From Lysobacter arseniciresistens ZS79 (GTDB lineage Bacteria; Pseudomonadota; Gammaproteobacteria; Xanthomonadales; Xanthomonadaceae), in the NCBI RefSeq assembly GCF_000768335.1, contig NZ_AVPT01000015.1:1-64000 (forward strand): DNA of 64,000 nucleotides, written 5' to 3'. Shown in pieces: positions 13,926 through 22,294 of this stretch (the stretch's first letter is position 1; every line of letters starts with the position of its first letter). The notes under the pieces were generated by a model. That model did no database searches, was not told the origin of the DNA, and saw only the letters and a list, made by a program, of their open reading frames with translations. Both the position numbers and the translations under genes were made by a program.

Positions 13926-15815
13926 ATGTCCGACTGGTCGATTGATCAGGCCCGCAAGACCTACTCGATCCCGTACTGGAGCGAGGGGTACTACGACGTC
14001 GACGGCGGCGGCCGGGTCGTGGTGCGCCCGCTCGGCGCGCACGGGCCGTCGATCGCGCTGCCGGAGGTGGTCGACGAGGCCCGCGCGCGCGGCGCCAAGC
14101 TGCCGCTGCTGGTGCGCTTCCCGGACATCCTCGGCAACCGGCTCGGCAAGCTGCAGGCGGCGTTCGCCGAGGCGATGGACGAGGCCGGCTACCCGGGCGG
14201 CTACACCGCGGTCTATCCGATCAAGGTCAATCAGCACCAGGGCGTGGCCGGCACGCTGGCCTCGCACGCCGGCGAGGGCTTCGGGCTGGAAGCCGGCAGC
14301 AAGCCCGAGCTGATGGCGGTGCTGGCGCTGAGCCGGCCCGGCGGCGTGATCGTCTGCAACGGCTACAAGGATCGCGAGTACATCCGGCTGGCGCTGATCG
14401 GCCGCAAGCTCGGCCTTCAGACCTTCATCGTGATCGAGAAGCCGTCCGAGCTGGCGCTGGTGATGGAGGAGGCGCAGGCGCTGGGCGTCCGGCCCGGCCT
14501 CGGCGTGCGCATGCGGCTGGCCTCGCTCGGCGCCGGCAAGTGGCAGAACAGCGGCGGCGACAAGGCCAAGTTCGGGCTGTCGCCGCGGCAGGTGCTCGAC
14601 GTCTGGAAGCGCCTGCGCGACGCCGGCATGGGCGACTGCCTGGAGCTGCTGCACTTCCACATGGGCAGCCAGATCTCCAACGTGCGCGACATCGCCAGCG
14701 GCATGCGCGAGGCGGTGCGCTACTTCGTCGAGCTGTCCAGGCTTGGCGCCAACGTGCGCTTCATGGACGTCGGCGGCGGCCTCGGCGTGGACTACGAGGG
14801 CACCCGTTCGCGCAGCTACTACTCGATCAACTACGGCGTGAAGCAGTACGCCTCGACCATCGTCCAGGCGCTGGCCGAGGCCTGTGCCGCCAACGAGCTG
14901 GCGCCGCCGCGGATCATCACCGAGTGCGGCCGCGCGATGACCGCGCACCACGCGGTGCTGGTGGCCAACGTGTCGGAGGTCGAGCGCGCGCCCGAAGGCC
15001 GCGTGCCCGACGCGCACGATGACGAGCCGGCGGTGATCCGCCACCTGCGCGACATCCACGCCGAGCTCGACGAGCGCCCGGCGGTGGAGCTGTTCCACGA
15101 GGCCGTGCACTTCCACAACGAGGGCCTCGCCGCCTACGCGCTCGGCCAGGTCGACCTGGTCCACCGCGCCCGTATCGACGACCTGTTCTACCTGATCGCC
15201 CACGGCGTGCGCGAGCGCCTCAGCCCGGGCGAGAAGAGCCACCAGAGCGTGCTGGACGAGCTCAAGCAGCGGCTGGTCGACAAGTACTTCGTCAACTTCA
15301 GCGTGTTCGAGTCGATGCCCGACGTCTGGGCGATCCAGCAGGTGTTCCCGATCGTGCCGATCGAGCGGCTCGACGAGGCGCCGCAGCGGCGCGGGGTGAT
15401 CGCCGACCTGACCTGCGACTCCGACGGCCGGATCGACACCTACGTCGAGGCCGAGGGCCTCAACACCTCGATGCCGGTGCATGCGCTGCGGCCGGGCGAG
15501 AGCTACCGGCTGGGCTTCTTCATGGTCGGCGCCTACCAGGAGATCCTCGGCGACATCCACAACCTGTTCGGCGACACCGACGCGGTCGAGGTGAAGGTCG
15601 ACGGCGACGGCTACCGGCTGGTCCAGCAGCGCCGCGGCGACACCGCCGACGTGATGCTCGACTACGTCGGCTACCGGGTCGACGACCTGCGCACGGCGTA
15701 CCGGGCGAAGGTCGCCGCCGCCGGCCTGCCCGACGACGAGGCCGCCCGCCTGAACGCGGCGCTCGAGGCCGGCCTGACCGGCTACACCTACCTCGACGAC
15801 GCGCCGCTGGACTGA
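13926..15815 (+). CDS. speA: Biosynthetic arginine decarboxylase
   Basis: 629 residues, PLP-dependent fold III enzyme converting arginine to agmatine. The PLP lysine is in AVYPIKVNQ (about residue 101). LLHFHMGSQISN, GGGLGVDYEGT and the C-terminal VGAYQEILGDIHNLFGDT segments are all family hallmarks. Complete and in good codon usage. It is divergent from speE. Confidence 0.96.
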   Translation: MSDWSIDQARKTYSIPYWSEGYYDVDGGGRVVVRPLGAHGPSIALPEVVDEARARGAKLPLLVRFPDILGNRLGKLQAAFAEAMDEAGYPGGYTAVYPIKVNQHQGVAGTLASHAGEGFGLEAGSKPELMAVLALSRPGGVIVCNGYKDREYIRLALIGRKLGLQTFIVIEKPSELALVMEEAQALGVRPGLGVRMRLASLGAGKWQNSGGDKAKFGLSPRQVLDVWKRLRDAGMGDCLELLHFHMGSQISNVRDIASGMREAVRYFVELSRLGANVRFMDVGGGLGVDYEGTRSRSYYSINYGVKQYASTIVQALAEACAANELAPPRIITECGRAMTAHHAVLVANVSEVERAPEGRVPDAHDDEPAVIRHLRDIHAELDERPAVELFHEAVHFHNEGLAAYALGQVDLVHRARIDDLFYLIAHGVRERLSPGEKSHQSVLDELKQRLVDKYFVNFSVFESMPDVWAIQQVFPIVPIERLDEAPQRRGVIADLTCDSDGRIDTYVEAEGLNTSMPVHALRPGESYRLGFFMVGAYQEILGDIHNLFGDTDAVEVKVDGDGYRLVQQRRGDTADVMLDYVGYRVDDLRTAYRAKVAAAGLPDDEAARLNAALEAGLTGYTYLDDAPLD

Positions 15816-15926
15816 CGGCGGCGGGTTCCGGTCCGACGGCCGCCGTTCCCGGCCGTTCCATGCGTTTGCATTCGATGCCGGCCGTTGCCGGCACCCTGCC
15901 GCCAGGCGCGGCTGAAGGAGAAGTTC

Positions 15927-16796
15927 GTGAAAGTCGGATTCATTGGCCTGGGCGCGATGGGCGCGCCGATGGCGCAACACCTCCACGCGCGCGGCCTGCT
16001 GACCGTGGTCGGCAACCGCACCCAGGCCAAGGCCGATGCGCTGGCGGCCGAACTGAAGGTCCGCGCGGCGCGATCGGCCGACAACTTCGCCGACTGCGAC
16101 GTGGTCGCGCTGTGCGTGTCGATCGACGCCGACGTGCTGGAGAACGTCAACGCGCTGGCGCAGGTGCTGCGGGCCGGCTCGGTGGTGGTCGACCACTCGA
16201 CGGTGTCGGTGCAGACCGCCCGGCGCGCCGCGGCGACGCTGGCCACCCACGGCATCGGCTTCGTCGACGCGCCGGTGTCGGGCGGCGTGGAAGGCGCGCG
16301 CAACGGCAAGCTGTCGGTGATGGCCGGCGGTGAGGCGGACGCGCTGCAGAAGCTGCGCCCGGTGCTGGAGGCCTACGCCGCGCGGATCAGCCACATGGGC
16401 GCGACCGGCAGCGGGCAGGCGACCAAGGCGGTCAACCAGGTGCTGGTGGCCGGCATCAACGAGGCGGTCTGCGAGGGGCTGGCGCTGGGCGAGAAGCTCG
16501 GCCTCGACCCGGCGACGCTGCTGCCGACGCTGATGGCCGGCGCCGCCGGCAACTGGTTCCTCGACAAGCGCGGCGCGACGATGCTGCGCGACGAGTTCAC
16601 GCCGGGGTTCAAGAGCGCGCACATGCTCAAGGACCTGCGCATCGTGCAGGCAGTCGCGCGCGATGCCGGGGTGCGCGCGCCGGTGCTGGAGCAGGCGCTG
16701 GCCGACTACGCCGAGCTGGTCGAGCGCGGCCGCGGCGATGCCGACACGTCGGCGCTGATCGCCCTCAAGCGGCCCCCCGCCACGCCGGCGGGGTGA
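15927..16796 (+). CDS. NAD(P)-dependent beta-hydroxyacid dehydrogenase (3-hydroxyisobutyrate dehydrogenase-like)
   Basis: 289 residues from GTG 15927, which follows GAAGGAGAA by 6 bases. Rossmann motif GFIGLGAMGAPMA at residues 4-16, substrate signature FVDAPVSGGVEGARNGKLS and catalytic Lys in GQATKAVNQ. The family covers 3-hydroxyisobutyrate, tartronate semialdehyde and glyoxylate/succinic-semialdehyde reductases. Substrate cannot be decided from sequence, though aceA nearby makes glyoxylate reduction worth considering. Confidence 0.9.
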   Translation: MKVGFIGLGAMGAPMAQHLHARGLLTVVGNRTQAKADALAAELKVRAARSADNFADCDVVALCVSIDADVLENVNALAQVLRAGSVVVDHSTVSVQTARRAAATLATHGIGFVDAPVSGGVEGARNGKLSVMAGGEADALQKLRPVLEAYAARISHMGATGSGQATKAVNQVLVAGINEAVCEGLALGEKLGLDPATLLPTLMAGAAGNWFLDKRGATMLRDEFTPGFKSAHMLKDLRIVQAVARDAGVRAPVLEQALADYAELVERGRGDADTSALIALKRPPATPAG

Positions 16797-16799
16797 GCG

Positions 16800-17558
16800 T
16801 CACTTGACCTCGATGGCCATCGCCGGCAGGCCGCCGCGCTCGAGCGTGCGCTTGGCGTCGGCGAGGTCGCTGGCGGTGCCGTAGGGCCCCATCCGCACGC
16901 GGTAGATGGTCTTGCCGTCGATCTGGGCCGACTCCACGCGCGCACCGAGCCCGAGCAGGGCGATCCGGGCCTTGAGCTGCTCGGCCTGTCCGGACGCCTG
17001 GAACGCGCCCGCCTGCAGCAGGTAGCGGCGGCCGTCGCCCGCGCCGGCGGCGGTGGCCGTGCCGGTGACCGGCCGGGATGGCGTGGCGTTGGCGTCCGGT
17101 GCGCGGGGTGCCGGCGTCGCCGCCGGTTCGACCACCACCGGCTGCGGCAGTGTGCGCGCGGCTGCTTCGGCGGCGGCCTGCTCTTCGGCGCGCCGGCGCG
17201 CTTCCAGCCGCTCGGCCTCGGCGCGCTCGGTGGCGGCCAGTTCGGCGTCGCTGATCGGCACTTCCTTGCCCGGCAGCAGGGTGTAGAAGTCGTAGTCGGG
17301 GCCTTCATCCTCGCGTGCGGGCGCGACCTCGCCGGCGATGCCGTCGAGGTCGCCGTCGCTGCCCGACACCGGCGCCGGCCGCGCGTCCGGGTTGGGCTGC
17401 GGCCGGAAGAAGCCGTCGCCGTCGGATTTCAGCAGCTTCGGCGCGAACAGCACCACGATGATCGTCAGGATGATGCCCAGCACCATCCACGCCCAGCCGG
17501 GCAGGCCGCCGCTGCCGCCGTTGCGCCGTGCCTGGGATTTGCCGCGTCGTGCTGCCAC
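16800..17558 (-). CDS. SPOR-domain cell-envelope protein (FtsN-like layout)
   Basis: 252 residues. A basic N terminus (ARRGKSQARRNGG), one transmembrane helix near 21-43 (GWAWMVLGIILTIIVVLFAP), a long Pro/Ala/Glu-rich periplasmic linker, and a C-terminal SPOR domain (about 175-250, GRRYLLQAGAFQASGQAEQL). SPOR domains bind denuded septal peptidoglycan. It begins with GTG directly after the argS TAA, so the two are co-translated. This is the usual argS-SPOR order in the family. Confidence 0.9.
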   Translation of the reverse strand: MAARRGKSQARRNGGSGGLPGWAWMVLGIILTIIVVLFAPKLLKSDGDGFFRPQPNPDARPAPVSGSDGDLDGIAGEVAPAREDEGPDYDFYTLLPGKEVPISDAELAATERAEAERLEARRRAEEQAAAEAAARTLPQPVVVEPAATPAPRAPDANATPSRPVTGTATAAGAGDGRRYLLQAGAFQASGQAEQLKARIALLGLGARVESAQIDGKTIYRVRMGPYGTASDLADAKRTLERGGLPAMAIEVK

Positions 17559-19247
17559 TTACATCACCTCGGGGGCGCTCACGCCCAGCAGTTCGAGACC
17601 GTTCGCCAGCACCTGGCGCGTCGCCATCGCCAGCACCAGCCGGGCGTGGCGGGTGGCGTCGTCGTCGACCAGGAACTGGTGGTCGTTGTAGTACGTCTGG
17701 AAGGTCTGTGCCAGTTCGAGCAGGTAGGCCGCCAGCTGGTGCGGCTCCAGGTCGCGCCCGGCCGCCTCGACCACGTCGGGGTAGCGCAGGACCGCGGTGA
17801 CCAGCTCGTGCGCGGCGCCGTCGTCGAGGTCGAGCGGCTGGGCCAGGCCGTGGTCGCGGTCGAAGCCCAGCCCGCGCTCGGCCAGTTGCCGCATCAGCCC
17901 GCACATGCGCGCGTGGCTGACCTGCACGTAGTAGACCGGATTGTCGAGCGACTGGCTGCGCGCCAGGTCGATGTCGAAGGTCAGCTGCGAGTCGGGCTTG
18001 CGCGCGATCAGGAACCAGCGGGTGGCGTCGCGGCCGGCCTCGTCGATCAGGTCGCGCAGGGTCAGGTAGCTGCCGGCACGCTTGGACAGTTTCACCTCCT
18101 CGCCGCCGCGCATCACCGTCACCATCTGGTGCAGCACGTATTCCGGCCAGCCCTGCGGGATCCCGGCGTCGAGCGCCTGCAGCCCGGCGCGCACGCGGGC
18201 GAGGCTGCCGTGGTGGTCGGCGCCCAGCTCGGTGATCGCGCGCTCGTAGCCGCGCTGCCACTTGGACAGGTGATAGGCGACGTCGGGCACGAAGTAGGTG
18301 TAGGTGCCGTCGGACTTGCGCATGACGCGGTCCTTGTCGTCACCGAAATCGGTGCTGCGCAGCCACAGCGCACCGCCTTCCTCGTAGGTGTGGCCGTGGG
18401 CGATGAGCTCGCGCACGGTCTCCTCGACCTTGCCGTCGGCGTACAGCGAGGACTCGAGGAAGTAGACGTCGAAGCCGACCCCGAACGCCTCCAGGTCGGC
18501 GTTCTGCTCGCGTCGCAGCCAGGCGACGGCGAAGCGGCGGATGGCGTCGAGGTCGTCGGCGTCGCCGGCACCGGTGACGGTGTGGCCCTCGATCTCGACG
18601 CTGGCGCCGTCGAGGTAGGCGCGGGCGACGTCCTTGATGTAGTCGCCGCGGTAGCCGTCCTCGGGCCAGCCGGCGTCGTCGGGCGTGCGGCCCTGCGCGC
18701 GCGCCTGCACCGAGATGGCGAGGTTGTTGATCTGCGCGCCGGCGTCGTTGTAGTAGAACTCGCGCGCGACGTCCCAGCCGTTGGCGCCGAGCACCCGGGC
18801 GATGCAGTCGCCGATCACCGCCGCGCGGCCGTGGCCGACGTGCAGCGGGCCGGTCGGGTTGGCCGAGACGTACTCGACCCCGGCGCGGTGGCCCTTGCCC
18901 GCGTCGTTGCGCCCGTAGGCCTCGCCACGCGCGAACACCTCGCCGAGCTGGCGCCGCCAGGCCGCTTCGGCGACGTGGAAGTTGATGAAGCCGGGGCCGG
19001 CGATCTCGACTTTCGCGATGTCGTCGTTGCCGGGCAGGGCGTCGACGATGGCCTGCGCGATCGCACGCGGGTTGGAGCGCGCCGGCTTGGCCAGCAGCAT
19101 CGCGGCGTTGGTCGAGAAGTCGCCCTGCGCGCGGGTCTTCGGCCGCTCGATGACGAAGTCGGGCAGTTCGAGGTCGGCGGGGACGGTGCCGTTGGCGCGC
19201 AGCGCATCAATGGCCTGCGCGACCAGCGCGCGGATGGAGGCTTTCAC
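17559..19247 (-). CDS. argS: Arginyl-tRNA synthetase
   Basis: 562 residues, class I synthetase. N-terminal Add-1 domain, HIGH-type motif in [15 protein letters not shown] (about residue 131), KMSKS-like KLSKRAG (about 391) and a DALR anticodon-binding C terminus. Complete. The 77-base gap to the radC remnant (19248-19323) holds no further gene. Confidence 0.97.
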   Translation of the reverse strand: MKASIRALVAQAIDALRANGTVPADLELPDFVIERPKTRAQGDFSTNAAMLLAKPARSNPRAIAQAIVDALPGNDDIAKVEIAGPGFINFHVAEAAWRRQLGEVFARGEAYGRNDAGKGHRAGVEYVSANPTGPLHVGHGRAAVIGDCIARVLGANGWDVAREFYYNDAGAQINNLAISVQARAQGRTPDDAGWPEDGYRGDYIKDVARAYLDGASVEIEGHTVTGAGDADDLDAIRRFAVAWLRREQNADLEAFGVGFDVYFLESSLYADGKVEETVRELIAHGHTYEEGGALWLRSTDFGDDKDRVMRKSDGTYTYFVPDVAYHLSKWQRGYERAITELGADHHGSLARVRAGLQALDAGIPQGWPEYVLHQMVTVMRGGEEVKLSKRAGSYLTLRDLIDEAGRDATRWFLIARKPDSQLTFDIDLARSQSLDNPVYYVQVSHARMCGLMRQLAERGLGFDRDHGLAQPLDLDDGAAHELVTAVLRYPDVVEAAGRDLEPHQLAAYLLELAQTFQTYYNDHQFLVDDDATRHARLVLAMATRQVLANGLELLGVSAPEVM

Positions 19248-19323
19248 GGGAGTCCTGCGGGTGATTCGGCGGAACCGGGCATTTTACCCGGCCGCGGGGG
19301 CGGCTGCCGGCTGCGGCCGCGAC

Positions 19324-19486
19324 TCAAACCCACCCGCGCGCCGCCAGCGAGACCGGCGGCCCGTCGGCGATCACGAAATGGTCGAGCAACCGCAGGTCCA
19401 CCAGCGCCAGCGCCTGTTTCAGGCGGGCCGTCACCGCGCGGTCGGCGGCCGACGGCTCGCGGTTCCCGCTGGGGTGGTTGTGGCCG
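19324..19486 (-). pseudogene. radC: 3' end of radC, cut off by the island
   Basis: Read on the minus strand this gives [16 protein letters not shown], then about 35 residues ending AARGWV and TGA. HNHPSG is the JAB/MPN metal motif of RadC. The first 173 codons lie 36.9 kb away at 56367-56888 on the same strand, ending AAAVIVRG. Together the halves would give a RadC of about 226 residues, the family length. This fragment has no start codon and is probably silent. Confidence 0.93.
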
Positions 19487-19523
19487 TTATGTAGTATACG
19501 GGTCTATGTTGCAGGAGCACGCC

Positions 19524-20684
19524 ATGCGGCACCTCTCGCTGATCTCCGTGCGTTTCCCCGATGGCTCCTCGCGCAAGTGCGTGGCGCAAGATGGAGTGCC
19601 ACTTGTACTACCTAATCTATGGATGTGCGACCTATTCGCCACGTGCAGGCCGAATACCGCTACTTCATACTTAAATGACGTGCTTCAAGTCTGCCGTTGG
19701 GCCATCGCTAAAAATATCGCGCTAGAAGAAAAAATAACATTTCGTCTGCGATTTACTCGCACTGAGCTTTCTTCGCTTGCCAATCATCTGTGCAAGAGTA
19801 ATGAAAACCAGCCATGTAGCAAAAGTACAGTAGAGCGTCGTATTGCATCCATAACAAACTATATCAGATTCGCTTCCGAATATCGCGCAGAGGTCGATAA
19901 TCTATCTCTCATAGAGCAGGGCCAACTGAACAGAAATGTTGATTCTACAATTAGTAAGCTTTCAAAGCTAACTCGCATAAGCGCCAGTTTGACGCGGAAT
20001 CCCCGCAGCTCGGAAATACTCAATTCCGAAGAGCTTCAAATAATTGAAGCAGTGCTTCATCCGACTTCCGACCTAAATCCGTTCAAGGCGATGGCGATCA
20101 AAGTACGCAATTACTGCTTGTTCCATGTGACAATCGCAGTGCTGGCGCGCAGATCGGAAGCAGTGCTGCTCGAGCTGATGGACTTGGACCTCGGCGCGAG
20201 CCCATCCGTACTAATCAAAATGCCTACACTGGCCATGTCCCGGCGCAGACGAGATGGCGCGGCCCTGAAAACGAAGGGTAGGCAAGTTCCGATATCGGCG
20301 AATCTGGCGGAGCTGCTTAGATGCTATGTCTACGAATTTCGACCGTTGCTCCTAAAAAATGGACGCCCTTCAACATCTCTGTTCCTAAGTGACCGCGACG
20401 GCAGACGCTTAAGTAGCGGAGCTTTCAATCAGATTCTTAGAAAAGCCGCAAATCTTCCGGAAATTCAGCGGTTAGGGAAGCGGTTGCATCCGCACGCGCT
20501 CCGCCACGCGGGGGCCACTGCTGCACGCCGGACAATCACGTCTAACGGTGCCACCCATGACGAACTGGCTGAGTGTCTCACCTACCTAGGGGGTTGGTCA
20601 CCTGGTAGCCCAATGGTTCAGCACTACACTCGGGCAGCGATTTCGGAACGCGTAGCGAAATTGATCCGAGCGAACGGCTCATGA
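19524..20684 (+). CDS. Tyrosine site-specific recombinase 1 (TnpA-like)
   Basis: 386 residues from ATG 19524, which has AGGAG about 7 bases upstream; an in-frame ATG at 19506 lacks one. N-terminal SAM-like core-binding region, then a catalytic domain with Arg I in AVLARRSEAVLLELMDLDL, the HxLRH motif as HPHALRHAGATA and the nucleophile Tyr in SPMVQHYTRAA. Overlaps the next gene by ATGA (20681-20684). The start lies about 40 bases inside the island. The strong A/T bias relative to the argS side shows foreign origin. Confidence 0.88.
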   Translation: MRHLSLISVRFPDGSSRKCVAQDGVPLVLPNLWMCDLFATCRPNTATSYLNDVLQVCRWAIAKNIALEEKITFRLRFTRTELSSLANHLCKSNENQPCSKSTVERRIASITNYIRFASEYRAEVDNLSLIEQGQLNRNVDSTISKLSKLTRISASLTRNPRSSEILNSEELQIIEAVLHPTSDLNPFKAMAIKVRNYCLFHVTIAVLARRSEAVLLELMDLDLGASPSVLIKMPTLAMSRRRRDGAALKTKGRQVPISANLAELLRCYVYEFRPLLLKNGRPSTSLFLSDRDGRRLSSGAFNQILRKAANLPEIQRLGKRLHPHALRHAGATAARRTITSNGATHDELAECLTYLGGWSPGSPMVQHYTRAAISERVAKLIRANGS

Positions 20685-22294
20685 AACTCTGGTCACCCGA
20701 CGAGCTTACGGATGCAGCAAGCGTTGTTCTGGACGCAGAGATCGATCCGTTCCCGAACGAAATCGCTTCCGTTTTCGGCCAATCAGTAGCCATCAAACAC
20801 TCTGGAAAAGCCTGGGTCGATAAGATTAGATTCGAACACGTCGGGTCGAGAGAGTGGTCAATGCGATGGAACAAGCCTTTCCATTCGACACCATTTATTG
20901 AATGGATCGTCCGAACTTGGCTGATCGAGCGCGTGCAGCTACGCATCGACTTGCGTCCCGCAAAAGAAATCGCACAACGGATCTACTCATTCTCTTGGGA
21001 TGAAGATCTAGACAACCTAGAACCCCAGCTGGCTACTTGGCTGGAGTCTGTCGCACAGTCCGGTGCCTTGGCAGGTCAGCCGGCCGTGCCCTCCGGGGCG
21101 CGTCTGTTCTACCGCTGGTGCCTCGAGGAAGAGCTGCCACATTTCAGCGAGCGGCGCTTGGTAGATCTCGAGCGAGTGGGTTTGAAAATGAGAAGTGGCA
21201 GAGAGCTGGTTACCCTCAGGGACCCCAGTTACGGGCCGCTAACCTCTGCCGAAGTTGCCGATGTGCAGCGCCGCCTCGAAACTTCCAAAAAAGAGTGGAC
21301 TCGATGGCGCGCTATGTTCTTGCTTGGGCGTGACTGGGGTCTGCGACCAATTCAACTTGCGCTTCTCAAAGTCCAGGATTTTGGGACTGACGAACTTGGA
21401 CCTTTCGTAATGGTTCCAAGCGTTAAAGGTATCAGGCGATCTCGTTTACGTCGTGAGCCACATAACCTCGTCAAGCGACATATTGCCGATGACACCGCTG
21501 CCGCACTGGAGGCGCAAGTATCAGATGCGAAGGAGCAGCTCAAGACCCTGGTTGATGAGCTGGAACAACTTCTTGAGGGGTCTCGATCGACTGCGAGTTC
21601 CCAGTTGTGTCCTATGTTCCCTGCGCGGCGCGCGCCGAGGCGAGCTACCCATTTCCTTGCAAATCCGTCGATTACAACCTACCTCTTTCACGTGGATGCG
21701 CAAGCCATCACGAACGAGTATCGCGACTTCTCACTCGCCCTCTCCATTCCCGCCCGAGTAGGACTGCCTTCCGAAGAAGGCCAGCTCATGATTCTGACTG
21801 CTTATCGTCTTCGCAGGACGAAAGCTGCCAGTATGGTCATTTCCGGCTGTTCGCCCGACGAAGTAGCAGAAGCGCTGGACCACCAAGGGGTCGACTCTGT
21901 CAGTCACTATTTTTCGTACTCCAAAGACTTGCACGACTACGTCAACCAGCTACACAACAGAACCCGGGAAATTACTGATGCGGCAAATATGTGGTCAGGT
22001 CGATTTCGAAGCGGAGAGCGTCCTGCGGATATCGCCGGGGTTCCTATTGGACGAATTGGAAGTTGCGCGCGCCAATCGCCATGTCCGTACCATCCGACCG
22101 TTACCTGCTACACCTGCCCCAGCTTCCAACCGTCCGTTGATGGCGATCATCGGGGTGCACAGAAAGCCATTGAGCTGCTTACCCAGCTAGTTACGACACA
22201 TAGTAGCGGACCTGTTAAGAGACAACTAGACGCTGCTCTAGTTAGTGCGAGCGGATTGATCAAGGCGATTGAGACAGGCCTTACGAATGCCTAA
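20681..22294 (+). CDS. Tyrosine recombinase 2 of the trio (divergent catalytic motifs)
   Basis: 537 residues. The catalytic domain shows RDWGLRPIQLALLKVQDF (Arg I), then TAYRLRRTKAASMVISG in place of HxLRH, and Tyr in SVSHYFSYSKD. The C terminus carries a Cys cluster, SCARQSPCPYHPTVTCYTCP, probably zinc binding, as in recombinases that work in sets of two or three. The start codon overlaps gene 1 and the stop overlaps gene 3, implying coupled translation and a shared complex. Confidence 0.82.
   Translation: MKLWSPDELTDAASVVLDAEIDPFPNEIASVFGQSVAIKHSGKAWVDKIRFEHVGSREWSMRWNKPFHSTPFIEWIVRTWLIERVQLRIDLRPAKEIAQRIYSFSWDEDLDNLEPQLATWLESVAQSGALAGQPAVPSGARLFYRWCLEEELPHFSERRLVDLERVGLKMRSGRELVTLRDPSYGPLTSAEVADVQRRLETSKKEWTRWRAMFLLGRDWGLRPIQLALLKVQDFGTDELGPFVMVPSVKGIRRSRLRREPHNLVKRHIADDTAAALEAQVSDAKEQLKTLVDELEQLLEGSRSTASSQLCPMFPARRAPRRATHFLANPSITTYLFHVDAQAITNEYRDFSLALSIPARVGLPSEEGQLMILTAYRLRRTKAASMVISGCSPDEVAEALDHQGVDSVSHYFSYSKDLHDYVNQLHNRTREITDAANMWSGRFRSGERPADIAGVPIGRIGSCARQSPCPYHPTVTCYTCPSFQPSVDGDHRGAQKAIELLTQLVTTHSSGPVKRQLDAALVSASGLIKAIETGLTNA

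Noticed and set aside
12879-16622. A minus-strand frame of 1247 codons covering speE and the antisense of speA
   Set aside because: Only the part from 13730 downward is real (speE); the rest is opposite speA and the dehydrogenase and has no protein-like pattern.
17646-19505. An upstream extension of the first recombinase, opposite argS
   Set aside because: It is antisense to argS; the recombinase has its own ribosome binding site and start at 19524 inside the island.
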